Made by a program: the position numbers and the translations under genes
From: Phoronis australis
Taxonomy: Eukaryota; Phoronida; Phoronidae
Assembly: GCA_002633005.1 (NCBI GenBank)
Contig: NMRA01000074.1
Coordinates: 66,631-130,630, forward strand
DNA length: 64,000 nt
Direction: 5' to 3'
Notes under the pieces: generated by a model
The model's input: only the letters and a program-made list of their open reading frames with translations
Told to the model about the DNA's origin: nothing
The model's database searches: none
In this document: one piece after another, positions 11,041 to 24,068 of the stretch
Numbering within the stretch: position 1 is the first letter of the stretch
How the letters are laid out: each line of letters opens with the position of its first letter

Positions 11041-13197
11041 ATGTGGGAATTCCTTGTGATTGGTGGCATATTTCTTTTTCTGGCACTGTTGCTGGCATGC
11101 TATCTGGTGCGCTTGAAGTATTTGGGCCAAAAGGAGCAGGGGTATAAAAAGGTAACCTAATTTGTTGGGATGAAGTTTCGATAGTGTGAACCTGAGTGAT
11201 TAAAAATAGAAGAATGTTAAAGTGGCGCACCCATGCTGCTGGATGAGTATCCGAATTTCACTGATTGGCTGGTCGGGATACAGTCATGTCGTTATCAGTT
11301 AAACAGCGATAAGAAAGGGGTGAAAATTGGCACACCAATGTTTACATACTAATTAAGCTCTCTCTATGCATGTCTCCATTCATGTGATCCTCACGTAATC
11401 CAGCAATTATATTGTTGTAAACAGCGCATCTGACGCTAACCGACATTAAAAAATATTTCCAAATGGCGTTGAACAAATGTCGTGATCTGATGTGTTTTGT
11501 ATGAAATACTATCACCAAAATAAATATGATTTCTGGTCTCGACGAGAACTTACTGACCGTTATTGCTTGAGACGAGGCTCTACAATTTGACTTGTCTCGA
11601 TGTGTCGTGTTATTTGCTAAGCATTAGTTTCAAGGCATAACAAACTGTCAGTTCTCTGCATGACCAAAAATCACTTCTCATTTGAGTAAGGAAGAAGCTG
11701 AGACTGAGTTTATGGCTAGTATTAGTGGTCTAAAACAAAATTTAGTTTCTTTAGAAGAACACAATGTATATTGCCTCTTCAAATGGTAAAATACAAAATG
11801 AGGTCAATTGAAAAACTTCAGCACTGGGTGGTGAGTGTACATGTAGTTAATTATTTTAATGATTACTTTCTTAATTTTTATTCAAGGTGCAGTACAAAAA
11901 GAAGAAAACATGCTCAAATGAGGTAAGTTATGCCAACAATTGTTGCAAACTTATTACTCTTAAAATCCACTTTACATTACGGCAGTGATACATTTTGAGT
12001 TGGTGAATTTAATGACAAAGAGTTTTCCTAAATTGTAGGAGAAATTAATATTTGATATTATATCATGTAAAAAGCACAGATTTCTGGCCATATTTTAATT
12101 TTCTTTGTTTTGGGTTTTCTGTGTTTTCACTCCTGTGTGGCACGTAATTTAATGTTACAGAAGTGGAGTGGTCATTACAGCGTTTTCCCGTTGCTTTTTT
12201 GATTCTATAGCCCAACAACAAGTTGGGAAATTTACCCTGTAGCCAATATCTTACATGACTGATTAACTCCATTCTGGCATTCATGGTTGGAGGACCAGCT
12301 CTCTTTTGTTCGATAATTGCTCAAATCTTCAAGAAGATCATATCTAGCCTGATTGGGCTGTGCTGTTAAAAACAAAAGTTAAGTTATAGCATGTTTGATT
12401 GCATAAACCAATAGCATTTCTGAAATCCTCGTCAAATGGTGATCATGTTTAGTTTTTGAATCGCCAAAAGCTCCCAACTGTAACCGAAGTTACGATAATC
12501 TATTCTTTCCGAATGTACCAATTCACTCTGGGTTTGACGGTGTTCACATGTGTTCTGTAATAAGCCTGGTAGATAATTGGCCTGCCTGTTATCATAGCAG
12601 ACAAAAGACTGTGCTTGACAGTTAACAAAGAAGCTAGATGTTATCACAAGCTCAGAACCCCCTTCGTCTGGTAAAGTCACTGAACGTTTATTTTTAATTC
12701 TAGTGGAAAGAATTTTGATAAGCTTCTTTCAATCCATCTTTTTTGCCAAAAAAATATTCTTTTTCAGGTCTGCCCTGTGTGCTTAGAAGAGTTCTGTGTT
12801 CATGATGAAGTACTGTTACTTTTTAAATGTCACCATGGATTTCATAAAGGGTATGTTTCCTGCCAGACTGTCTTAGTATTGTCATAGATTTAAAACTCCT
12901 AGATGCACGTGCCATTGTGAAAACATGGCCATGGGCTTTGCAGCGCCATCTGGTTTTAAAGTTGGTCAGTGAATCTTTGTAACTGAGAATTGGTAAACCA
13001 ATGGCTTTCATTTAAATATGTTAACTGTTAATTGTTGCTATTTTCTTGCTCATTCTTGACCAAGAATGTTGTGAGCCACAATATTATGACAATGCTCTTT
13101 GTTTTGTAGATGCCTAGAAAAATGGCTGAAGCTAAAGAAATCTTGTCCAATGTGCAAGTCTTCAGTTGGAGAAGGAGAACACACATCATTGATTTAG
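11041..13197 (+). CDS. Membrane RING-H2 E3 ligase, RNF24/RNF122-like
   Basis: Four coding exons: 11041-11151, 11887-11922, 12768-12850 and 13110-13197. All have GT/AG junctions, and the phases sum to 106 codons (105 residues plus TAG). Residues 5-23 form one hydrophobic helix (FLVIGGIFLFLALLLACYL) followed by a basic KYLGQKEQGYKK stretch. Residues 51-92 are a complete C3H2C3 RING: CPVC, then CHHGFHKGC, then CPMC, with the KWL segment typical of E2-binding RING-H2 domains. The layout (short lumenal end, one TM, cytosolic RING) is that of RNF24/RNF122, small ER/Golgi ubiquitin ligases. The protein is shorter than vertebrate RNF24 at both ends. An in-frame TGA at 11026 supports the ATG at 11041, and TTTCAG at 11003-11008 suggests a 5' UTR exon. 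AATAAA at 14373 would give a 3' UTR of about 1.2 kb. Confidence 0.85.
12346..12428 (+). repeat. Dispersed repeat, copy 2
   Basis: Second copy of the element at 10748-10832, lying in intron 2 of the RING-H2 gene. Confidence 0.65.
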
Positions 13198-14700
13198 CAA
13201 CTTGTGATTGGGAGGTCTCGTTATGAAATGCCATGTATTGGAGAATTGCTTCATATGATTGCCATTTATTGTAATGGTCACTCTGGTTTGAAAGGGGATT
13301 TAAGACACTTGTTGGTTTAAGTGGATTGTATACTTCCACTTCTTGTGCTGCCTATGAAATTCTACTGCATGTAAGCATACAATATACAGTCATTTCATTG
13401 TACCGCACATAAGCAAACAGTATACAGTCTCACAGCCTTAAAACCTCTAGGCCTCTGATCTTGATGTGGCAGTCATATGTGCTTCTGAAGCAGAATTGTT
13501 TTCATGCAGTCATTGTTGCAGTCTTCTCACTGTAGAAAATACTCATCTTATTTGATTTGGTGAAATTTACCCATTCTTTATGTCAGATCTTGGCATGTGG
13601 AGATGGAAGAAGACGTACCAGAATGTATGTGTTTGAGGTATGTATGTACCTCAAGTGAGCATGTTTGATTTCACTGAGATCTATTCGCTACAGGGAAGCC
13701 TGCGCACAAGGAATGACACTTCAACACATGTTTGAGGAAATGACAGAGCTGGATAGTGCTCAACTCCGCAAGAAGACTGGAATGTTCTCAATGAGTGCAA
13801 TATTTATTTTGTGCCAGTCAGTGGACTCTGAGGCTGGACATACCCGTGTAGTGTTGAATAGAATTTTGCTGGATGTGGCCAATAGGAGCCCTTGGTAGTC
13901 ATAGCCATGTCAAGAGTTACATGTGCAAAAATGGTGATAAGTGAATGGATAATTCCGACAAAGGAAGATCGGCCACATCCACCATAGTTACTGTTACGAC
14001 TGTCCTATAAACCTGTCCTATAAGCGCATAGCCAATTTGGTGGAAATCCCTTTCAATGTACACTGGAACCGTTTCACTTAGATTTTATGGTGTTTAAGAT
14101 TGTTTCATTTAAATGATCACCACCTCAAGCTACATTAGTCGAAATGAGACCTGGGAAGTAAGCACTGTTGCACAGAGTGTTTCCATGTACCAAGACTTTG
14201 AACTGAGTCTCGTCAATAGATTACGTCGGCCTATTGACACTACCTGCAATCATATGATCGGTGTCTGATCTAATCAAGCAGGTATCAAGGAAACAGAACA
14301 GTAAATGTTCTTTAACTTAGCACACAATGGCAACTGAACTTGTGAAATGTTTTTGATAAATTTCTCATCCTGAATAAATATTGAAAAAAAATGAATTATG
14401 AAAGTGCTCTGAATAACTATGACTCAACGAAACCCATAAATTTTACAGCCTTTAAAAAATGAAAAACTTGCAATTTTGGTAATTATTTTGTGCAAAATTG
14501 AGGAAAGATTGCAGTAAATGTTATCATCATAGTCTTGTGTTTGGTGGCAAAGCTTCGTGCTCTATAGCACAGTGGTGATCTTGGTGTAAAAGTAACACCA
14601 CACAATTTGACTATCATTATTGGTTTCCTTTGGGGTCTGTCATATGAAATGTGACTTTAGACTTACACTCTCACTTCATAATTAATTGGTGAAGCACCAC
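13198..14700 (+). other. 3' flank or UTR of the RING-H2 gene
   Basis: No further coding exon is recognised. A 77-codon open frame at 13665-13898 lies in the probable 3' UTR and has no domain. AATAAA occurs at 14373-14378. Confidence 0.5.
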
Positions 14701-14724
14701 TTCTTACGAACTTGGCCATGATGC

Positions 14725-14960
14725 GCGTACACAAGGGGGCTCGGGGGACTTGAACAAGCCCATTTGGCGAAGTGGGCAAAAAGGTCCGCCTCAGAGAAAC
14801 AAAAAGTCCGAGAAAACGAGACAAAAGTCCACTAAAAAAGACGCAGAGGCACAGTTCACAGTTCTGAAGGTGGAACCCTGTTTTTTTTTATTTAGTCCTC
14901 CCGATTTTTGTCAGCAAAAGATCCACATCGACAGAAATTCTTCGAGCCCCCCATTTTTAA
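14725..14960. mobile_element. Fragment of G-rich MITE family
   Basis: Contains GGGGGCTCGGGGG, AAAAGTCCG repeats and TTTTGTCAGCAAAAG with CCCCCCATTTTT. These resemble the body of the element at 60247-60568 (TTTCTGAGCAGAAGGTCCGC). The ends are not resolved. Confidence 0.4.
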
Positions 14961-15354
14961 GGCTGGGTACGCGCATGTTGGCAGGTGTGTTCCTGTTGAG
15001 GAGAGTTTTGCTGACTTGCTGTGCAATCGTTGAAGCTAGTCCATTTAGCGCGAATATTGGAAACACTAATCATCGCTTGTACCTGCGATATATGTGATAT
15101 AGGCGGTAGGAGGGTATCAACGCCCTGTTGTCCTTGTTCCTCAGGTTAAAGTTGATGGACAGGAGTTTCCTTGGCTAATAACACAGTTAATAATTGATAC
15201 ATCATTGATACAGTTTGTCAAGTTTCACTTCAGTAATCTTCAGTTTCCAATGTCGATTAGTTCGCACAAAAAAAAGCAAAATTGTCCTTAGGGGCAATCT
15301 TGCTTTTTTGCGCTTCTACTGCTGTATCTCCTTAGCACTTGTATAAAATGTCCC

Positions 15355-16685
15355 AAAGGTCTTACCGATTACTTTATGTGTACTGTTGGCACCAGACAGA
15401 GTTTCTAGAGTCAGTAAATTGTTGTAAAAAGTGATCCATTTGTAACGGAGAGTGACTGGGAAATTACTACTTTGCTTTATGCAGATGATATGTTGTGTGG
15501 TGAATCAGCTGCTAAGTTACAGAAGTTGTTATATCGTTTTCATGATTATTCCTTCGACTGGTGTAGGAGGGTCAACCTTTTAAAGAAGTCTAAAGTAATT
15601 GTTTTTATAAATGGTGACTCTTCAGTTGAGAACACACGAAAAATAGTACTTCCGAAGTCACCCAGTAGAGGTCGTTAGCTTTGGACTATTCGTCACTCCG
15701 AAACTCTCTTAGACAAAGGCGACCACTACACTTTTAAATTTCGTAACCAATGTCGAAACCTACCACACGGTCTGTGTTTTGAATTATTTGATAAAATGAC
15801 TTTATCCAACAATTTTTTATGAGGCTGAAATCTGGGTTTTAAAGAGTATGACAGCATAGAACGTTTTCACGTGAAATTCTGCAAGCGGTACTTGGTGTTA
15901 GTACTTCTTGTATCAATGCATCCGTATTACAAAACATTTTATCGTATGTATGAAATAGTGGATTAAGATAGTGAAACTGTCGTCAAGCAGGTATGTCCAA
16001 GCTGTGTATGACATGCTATTTATTCTTGACAGTAACGGTAGATTTTTTTATGATTGGGCTTCCTCAGTCAGATCGCTTTTGTATAAGTACGGTTTCTATG
16101 AAGTGTGGATAAATTAAGGTGTAACATGTGAAGTAAATTTTTTGCAACAATTTCCCCAGAGATGATTAACTATTACCTGCAAGGTTTGGAAGTTGACATT
16201 CATGAAAATCACAAATTCTTCTATTTTAAATTTTTCAAACTTAATTGCTCTTCAGAGGAATACTTTCATTAGCAATTTAATCTATCTCGCCATTTTATAC
16301 AAAAATGTGCACGGTTTCGTTGTGCGAACCACAAATTGGAAGTGGAAGCGGGAAGGCACAACAAAATAAATTACTTTAATAGAATTTGCGTTTTCTGTAA
16401 TATGAATTACGTTGAAGACGAACTGCACTTTTTGTTGGTCTGTAATGCTATGCAGACCTCCGTCAGCAATATATGAATGAACATTTTCATAAGCATAACC
16501 TTGTCCTATACTTCAACAAGATTTTGAAGACTCCTGATGCGAACGCTGTAAAGTTTGTATATCAAGCCACAGTGCGTAGAGAAAATTTGTTAAATTGTTT
16601 AAGTCGATGTTTTGTATTTAACTATGCTTGTATATATGTTTGTCATTATATTTTGGGCCTCTGGCCTCGAATGCAATAAAGTATG
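15355..16685 (+). pseudogene. Decayed copy of the 54.8-58.8 kb LINE family
   Basis: Conceptual translation with frameshifts follows the C-terminal half of the LINE ORF2. It opens with a GLTDYF-type stretch and VGTRQ, skips about 40 residues, then gives LLYADDM and KKSKVIVF. It continues with QAVYDMLF, SSVRSLLYKYGFYEVW and a decayed cysteine/histidine tail. Many stops and frameshifts are present. The 3' end carries TTGGGCCTCTGGCCTCGAA then AATAAA, the same palindromic GGCC tail as the intact copy. It is a dead 5'-truncated insertion. Confidence 0.8.
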
Positions 16686-17094
16686 GTATGACATCCAAAC
16701 GAATACGAACTTTATTTCGAATTGTCTCCAACAATAATCGTGAGAAAAACACAATGGATGTCTTCAGGAAAGTCTGTTTTTGTCTAAGTCTATTTGATCG
16801 ATTAAAGTAAAGGTGTTTGTTGAAAATGTCGTGAACATTCGTAAAATCTCATTTTGCTTCAATTCTGAACAATTCAGCAACAATCGCAAATTGTAATTAT
16901 CAAAAACAAGGTTGCACCAACTTTTATGTTTAAACTTTTACTTTATTACGTGGGACCAGTTCCGGGACTTCGCTTATACTCAATCTGATCACTTTGGATT
17001 GAAAAATAATTACATGTATGGGACAGAACAGTGTATTTTTGTCATGAAAGAAATTACGAATGCGTTCAACCTTATGTCTTGAACAAAAACATTT

Positions 17095-17380
17095 TTCATG
17101 CTTTGTTGATGCCAACTGGTCATTTGACCGAGTAAATCATGTTAAATTGTTTAACAAAATCCCTGGTAGAGGTTTGCCTGGCTATGCTGGTGGAATCTAT
17201 TTTTGGTATTATGCTTACGTTGGGGCCACGTGTTTTAGTAATAGTGGAATGATGTCTTGCTACCTTTTTAATGTCGACACAGTTGGGCTTAGCTCACTTT
17301 TGGATTACTATAAAATTGTCTGTGTGGTATCTCATGATTACATCAATCATCTTATGTAGGCTGATGATATATACATAAAT
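17095..17380 (+). pseudogene. Reverse transcriptase fragment of a second LINE family
   Basis: The frame reads FDRVNHVKLFNKIPGRGLPG, then CYLFNVDTVGLSSLL, CVVSHDYINHLM, a TAG, and ADDI. This is the palm region of a non-LTR reverse transcriptase (AFDRVNH, SPYLFNVY, INHLMYADD in related elements), with the YADD tyrosine codon replaced by a stop. It differs clearly from the family at 54.8-58.8 kb. It is a short fragment, truncated on both sides. Confidence 0.75.
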
Positions 17381-17399
17381 GTGGGTGAATTGTGCCGTC

Positions 17400-20300
17400 C
17401 GGAATCTGTCCGGCGTTCGCTACGGAATTTTCCAAAATCGCTAATTATGACGTATGAGATCATTGCCGCGAGCGAATGTTCCACCAAATATTCCGCTATA
17501 ATCCTATGGTGTCAATATTAGTGTTTTAGGTTAGCCTCTAATAAGAGCTTTTGTCGGATTTCCATAAAATTTGGCAAATGGGTTTCCACTAGAGACGAAC
17601 GGGCACTTCTCAGACTCGGACACATTACACACAATGTGCGCTTCCTGATGGTGATTTTTTGTATGCCCATACCTGTATTTCATCGTCATTGATATCTTGA
17701 AAACCAGTGGTCGGAACTTTTTGGATTATACCACAATGGTGTAGGACATCTGAGGCCTGATCATAATGCTTTTCCGAAGTCCTGGCGACCATTTGGGCGT
17801 TTACCGACCCTGTTGTCTATTTGTCCGCTCGATACCTAACAAAGCCCTGGTCGTATCTTGATAAAGAATACATTAGGCACAGGGATGTAAGGCATCTCTA
17901 AAACGATATTTGCCACTTTTCAACCTTATGGCACCCCAGAGCTTGGGGTTGGGACTTTTCAGTATTTTTGGAGGAAGAGCATTTTCGGATGATATCTATA
18001 AAACTGATGGCCATGTTTTAATGAAATTTAACACTGAGGCTTGTTGCAGTAATAAAATTGCTGCAGCACGTGCCGATATTTTGGCACGCAGCACCCCTGT
18101 AGTGACAACTTTGGTTTACACAGAGGTTTGCAGTATATTTGGAAAGACGTTTTTCCACTTGAATTAATGCCGATTGACGAATATACATGAAACTTGACAC
18201 AGAGATTTTTATGCGCCCACAAATTTATATGTGGACGCATTATGCCGTCATCTGAGTCCGCCCGCCCGTCCGTCCGGGCGGTGTCGTCCGGCGTCTGGCG
18301 TCCGCTGTCGCTATCTCCAAAGCCGATTGTTGTATGTTCATGAAATTTTCCATATGTGTTCTTTTCATGGATGGGATGGCATGAGCAAACTACTTTCGGT
18401 TGGTTCCGACTACCGGTGTACCCCCTAGTGGGAATTTTTGTTTTTTACGTTTACCTCTGTATCGTCAAAGGTCCTCCATGTATTTTTATGAAATTTAATA
18501 TATAGGCATCTATAAGTGGGACGGTATCGGATGGATTCGACGTAGTTTGCGCCACCTAGTGGCCATTTTTTACTGTTTTCGGGTCTGTGTTTTGAAGTCC
18601 ATCCCTCTATCAACCAAACCGCTCTAAGCCTGATTGTGAAAATTGGCATGTATGTTCTTACTATGAAGACGACGGTTGACGATGATTTTCCGACGACTTC
18701 GACCCCTGTGGCGCCTCCTGGTGGCAGTTTTGTTTTTTGCGCCTGTATATCTCCTAACCGTTTGTAACATCTTTACTAAATTTAGTAAGTGCATTTATAT
18801 GATGTTGGCAATGGTCGACGACGACTTTCGGTCACATCTGACAATTGGTGTGCCAATTAGTGACAATTTTATTTTTTTACGTTTATCTCTGTATCTTCAA
18901 AGGTCCTCAACGCATTTTCATAAAATTTGGCGTACAGGCTTCTGTTAGTGAGATGACGCTATCTTTCCGTTTTCAGATGGATTTGACCCAGTTTTCACCA
19001 CTTAGTGGCCATTTTTATTGTTTTCGAGTCTGTTTTTGGCGTCCACCCCTCTATCAGCCAAACCGCTTTCAGGATAATTGTGCGGAAAATTGGCATGTAT
19101 ACTATGTTTTTACTATGAAATGGACGACTGACGCTTTTCCGATGACTTCGATTACAGTGGCACCTCCTAGTGGCAATTTCTTTTTTTTGGCTCCCATGGC
19201 GGTTTCTCCTAAACCGTTAGCAGGATCTTTACTAAATTTAAGAAGTGTGTTTATATGATGTTGACAATGGACGACGATGATTTTGGGATGGACCTGATTA
19301 CTGGTATGCCCCTGGTAGCAATTTTAGTTTTAAGTTTACCTCTGTATCTTCAAAAGGTCGAATATGTTCTCAGTGTGAAGAGGACGGTTGATGATGACGA
19401 CTTTGACTACTCTGGTGCGTCCTAGTGGTAGTTTTGTTTTGTTTTGCGCCCATAGCTGTATCTCCTATACCCACTGCCAGATCTTTATTAAATTATTAAG
19501 TGTATTTATATGAAGCTAACAACAGAAAACGACGACTTTCAGGCGGATCCAATCAACACTATGCCCCCTAGCTAGTGGCAATTATATTTTATTCCGATTT
19601 CCTTTGTTTCTCTGAAGGTCTGTGTCAGATTTCTATGAAATTTGGTGTATACATGTAGCTTTCTATTAAAGAAGCAATGACATGTTCCCGTTTTTGGACG
19701 GATTGTATAATTTCTCGCCTTCTATTTGCCATTTTTATGACACACTGAATAAGCGACCCTAAAAGCACATCATTTGCGATGCATTCGTGGGCGCATTTCA
19801 CCGCTCCACATTGCTCACGTTAATGCTTCGGAAATAGTCGATTTTGGACGGATTGGACAACTGTTTCATCCTGTAGTGTCCGTTCCATGCGACGGCAGCT
19901 GCCGCCGGTTGAGCGGATTCCGACAAGTGCTGTGCTTGGTATCACATTTTGTGTCAATCTTTATATCTTTCAAACCTCATGAGTGCTCTTATGAAAAGAA
20001 ATAGACTAGGCTTAATGCTGCGTCCCTTTGTGAACGTTCCTTTGTTGCAAATGCTGAAAAAACTTCGTTTTTTTCAAACCGAGGTCACACTTTTTTACTA
20101 ATTTTAAATATTTGAGCTACCCTTTGTTATCAACTTCTTTTCTTTTACGTTACCCCAAGAAAGATACTTTTCGCGTACTCGCTGCGGGTGCTGGTCAATG
20201 CATTGATTTCTTCTGATTATGATTGCATATGTTTTGGCTGCGTAACTACATTAACACAGCTGACGTGGATTGGCGGGTCAAACAACTGTGGCACCTCCTA

Positions 20301-20660
20301 GTGGTGATTTTATGCCTTCATGTCTACAGTTTGCTGATACATTCCCACGAAATTTGGCAAGCATGTTTCCGTTTAAAAGACGACGAGCCGACGACATGTT
20401 CCCATTTTCTGATGAATTTAATGTATCCTGCGCTTTCTTGTGACCATTGTAATTATTATCTGTTGTTGGTGTCTCACTTTACCCGCGAAAGCGCTTAAAG
20501 AAACGCTATTAAATTTTACAGATGTGTTGCTATTGAGATGATCACCCTTCAGTAGATTTTTTGACAGGTGCAATTAATGTGGCGGGTCCCAATGACAAAT
20601 CTGACTTGGCTGTGTCTCAATATCTACCGTAGCTTCAAATCTTCATGGAATTTGGGTTAT
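17400..20660 (+). repeat. Degenerate satellite with three-part higher-order repeat
   Basis: Recurring CTAGTGGC(A/C)ATTTT followed by T-rich sequence, CTGTATCT(TC)CAAAG or CTCC(TA)AACCG, and ATGAAATTTGGC. The motif occurs at 18425, 18556, 18718, 18857, 19001, 19167, 19312, 19422 and 19572, about 110-166 nt apart. Three subtypes alternate in fixed order: ACCTCTGTATCTTCAAAG, then ATCAACCAAACCGCT, then TCTCCTAACCGTTTG. The composite period is about 430-455 nt. More decayed units extend left to 17400 and right to 20660. A CCGTCCGTCCGG block lies at 18265. The open frames across it are non-coding. Confidence 0.75.
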
Positions 20661-20699
20661 GTGTTTTAATTCAGGACTGCCGTTGATTTTGAGACGAAT

Positions 20700-21735
20700 C
20701 CGTTCCTTTATGGACGTTCACAAAATTTGATAACACGTGTCTATCAAGGAGATGACAGCCCGTACCTCGTTTCAGACGCCGTTGACTTACTCCGCATCCC
20801 CTACGGTGGCCATTTGAATTATGAAGACCCCTATAAAGTATACCATTTGCAATGCAGTCGTTGGTCCGCTTCAACGATTTGTGTTGCCGCATTTGTTTGT
20901 CATAAATATACAATGAAATCCATTTCAGAATTAACTTAACACTGCAAGTACGTGTATTGATGTTCCACTTGATACTCTGTATCCTCTGTATCTCGAGAAC
21001 ATCATGATAAAATGATAATCTATATATCTACATATCACATTGCTTATTTCGTGATTCTGTCCGCCTGTCTTCTTGTCCGTAGGCCTACAAGTATGTGTCC
21101 ACTTCGTTGTCCTCAAATGCAAATTCTTGTTTGCTGGGATTTGATTTTCTTTTTGTTTTCTTCTCTGGCTCAGGCCGCTCATTTCCCCTGTAATTATAGG
21201 AAATAGAAACATGTATCGCCCCAAGGGGCAGTCACAAGAAACCTTGATACTTCTGGTCTTTAACAAAATTTGACGTGAATGATTATTTGTAAGGAGTTTC
21301 ACTTTATTAAGGTGCCAAAAATGTGTAGCCAAAACCATTTCTTCGGGATTATAAAAGTAATGTAAAGAATTCTTAACACGCGTTGCAAAATACGAAAAAA
21401 TGCGTACAAAGAAATCGGTAAAATTCCCAACCAGAGATACCTGCCACTGTTATTCTTGTGTAATATCAGTGTACCGGCATAGCAACAGTACTGGTAGATA
21501 GAACGTTGTCGCGTGAAATTCTTTTGGTTATTGTCGTCTCTTTTCCGTGAGCGAAAATGAGGTCAGAGGATTACCCTCTGACACAGCGCCACCTATCCTT
21601 TCGTTTAGCACTGTGATAGAGTGTAGTCAGAGGATATGATATTAGATATGGACATGCCCCTTCCCCCTATATAAGATGACGTCAATTTTACACGTCCCTC
21701 TACTTTAGTTCGCGGAATCGTTCTCAGTACTCTGA
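20700..21735. other. No gene recognised
   Basis: Short open frames only. 21569-21600 carries CCTCTGACACAGCGCCACCT, whose complement occurs at 37811-37836, so a dispersed repeat is present. Confidence 0.4.
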
Positions 21736-23091
21736 TATTAAATGTACAGCGAAAAGGTTCAAAATAGCCAACACTGCAACAAACAATCAACCAGGTTATT
21801 TGGTTCAGTTTTGGTAAAGAGACAGGTTATTTAGCGAACTAACAAGTTAGTTGCACTAAAAAGACAGGTTACTTGTAGAACGAACATGTCAGTTCTGACA
21901 AACAAACAGGTGAGTCGTCGAATGAACATGTTGGTACTGCCAAACAGACGAAGTAGTCGGACAGGACAGAGGGCGCTGTAGCAACTCCAGAAATGGTTGA
22001 TGTCACCTCAGATATATAAACGTCTATCTGAGATGTCACGAAGTCACCGAATACAATGAGACACGTAATGAGCACAAAAAATCCACAAAGTTCTTTTTGG
22101 TGGTCTGCAGTGAAGAATTTCCTTCATAGGACTGTTCTTAATTTGTCATAGACCCTAATATTAAAATAAACTTATGTAATCATGATGCGTTTGCTTGTTG
22201 AAATCAAGCTGCTGATTAAATGCAAATAGTAGAACTGTTGACGACCACGTAAGCAAACACACCGTAAAAGATTGGTTCGACCACCCCGCCAATTAATTGT
22301 CATTCCACAATTTGAAGCTAAATATTATGAAATGTAATCATGACTGACCCTGTCTGTTACTTTCCGATTGCATATGTTACTGGGTTATCCTCCCGACGAA
22401 ATTTTAAGTTTAAGGGATGTTGTATTCGGTGTAATATTGCAAAGTTAGTTTTGCATATATACAGCATTTTTATGTTTCAAATTTTGAAAAAAACGTATTA
22501 TGTCACTTTCTTCAATCATGTTTGTTAAAATACCTCTGGAAATGAAATAGCCCGGAAGCCTCGGAATTATTTTGAGTTACTTTTACTTAGTATGTACAAC
22601 CATTTTCCCTCTTTGCGTCAATAATACTCTTCATTACATACAAGTAGGCCTATTGAGGGTCAATGTTGTCAAAACTGCAGCAATCAGATTCATTACTTTG
22701 GCATCAAACCCGCTAAGCAATTACGTGATTTTGTTTAACATAAAATTATAATATAGCAAGTCTTACGTCACATAGTTTTCAGCACCCTGTATGATTAATT
22801 GCCAGCAGTTGACAGGGATTCTCGGAATGGATGTTATATTTCAATTACAATTTCCTGACAGAACCGCCATACACAGTTAGAAAACAGTGGCATTATAGGA
22901 AGGGGCGCAGAAACCGCTCATGAAAATTTCTGTTACTGATTTGCCGCGTACTATAAAACACTCCGTCATTTTGCTAAGCAACACTTGTCTATGTAATTTT
23001 ACGAGGAAAGTTAGAGCTCTCTTGCACTTCAATTTCACTTGCGTCAAGCAGGAGCTTCAAAATGTCCAGTCGCGCAAAGCCTCATCAGACA

Positions 23092-24068
23092 AAGGCGGAT
23101 CTAGGATATCACAAGGGGGCCCAACATTTTGTCTGTAAACATTTGCACAAAGCACGATTGTAGATGCGCATAGCACCGAGTGGGGGGAGGTCGGGGCAAA
23201 CCCCCCTCCCGCCAGGAAAATTATTCTGTTTTTTCCTCTAAAAATCAAGCATTTTCCTTGATTCCTGAAGTATTATCCAAGGAAAAAAAACACGAAGTAC
23301 GTGTCAAACTTGAAAAACTGCAATAACCACAGACTCGAACTCACGACCAGGCGGATAGCGCGCGCGTGCTTTATCACTGCACCACCACGATTTCACTCGT
23401 GATTTGATTCTAGGAGCCTTTCTTGTTTATGGTCCACAGCGTTTGCGCGCGAAACCTACTTCTTTTTGTAATGTTTATTACACGTTTTATATTTTGTGCA
23501 ATCAGTTCTTAACAGATTTGTTGTATTTAAAATAGTCTTCAATTGCCCAAAAGACCAAATCCGTTTTTTGTGTTAATGACGCGATTGCTCTGGAAATCGT
23601 CTTAAGTTAAGGTTTGGCAAAGAGAGAATTGTGAGTTTCTGAGTGATTCACTAAGGCCTCGATTAAAATTCACATCTTACCAGCAGCTTCTGTTTTTTCA
23701 TCGTCACTCAGATTCCATTTTCTTTAAAAAATGAAGTAATTTTCTTCATTGTACAGTGAAGCAGACGACGGAAACGAAGACGTAGTGCGCAGCGCCACTG
23801 CCGGTCGTCGTGGATATCGCGGAGAGCCTATACGTAGCAATAGTTCCGTTACGATTGCGCCGTGTTCCGAAATTGACACTTGAAATTGGATCTGAGCCAC
23901 CCAAATACACTAAAACTGCACACATTTAAATCTTGTTGCAGCCGTATAATGTTAATTACCGGGATGATTTAATAAACTCCACATTTCCTTACGTTCTTGC
24001 TGTTTTATTTTTTTGCGGCAGCCAAGGGGGGGGGTTGGGGCCCTGACTCCCTAAATCCGCCTATGCCG
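23092..24068. mobile_element. hAT-like non-autonomous element
   Basis: Starts CAAAGGCGGATCTAGG with ACAAGGGGGCCC, and ends GGGGCCCTGACTCCCTAAAT followed by CCGCCTATG. These are hAT-type ends. An 8-bp target duplication is not evident. No transposase frame. A tRNA-like stretch lies inside. Confidence 0.5.
23325..23402 (-). repeat. tRNA-like sequence (SINE or decayed tRNA)
   Basis: On the minus strand, GTGGTGCAGTGATAAAGCAC resembles a tRNA D-arm with A box. About 30 nt later, GAGTTCGAGTC matches the B box/T-loop. Acceptor stem pairing is poor, so it is probably a tRNA-derived SINE head or pseudo-tRNA rather than a working tRNA. Confidence 0.45.

Noticed and set aside
13665-13898. 77-codon ORF downstream of the RING-H2 stop
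   Set aside because: It lies between the stop codon and the polyA signal and has no recognisable domain; probably UTR.
18676-19258. Overlapping ORFs of 90 and 137 codons
   Set aside because: They run through a degenerate satellite; the hydrophobic residues come from its T-rich blocks.
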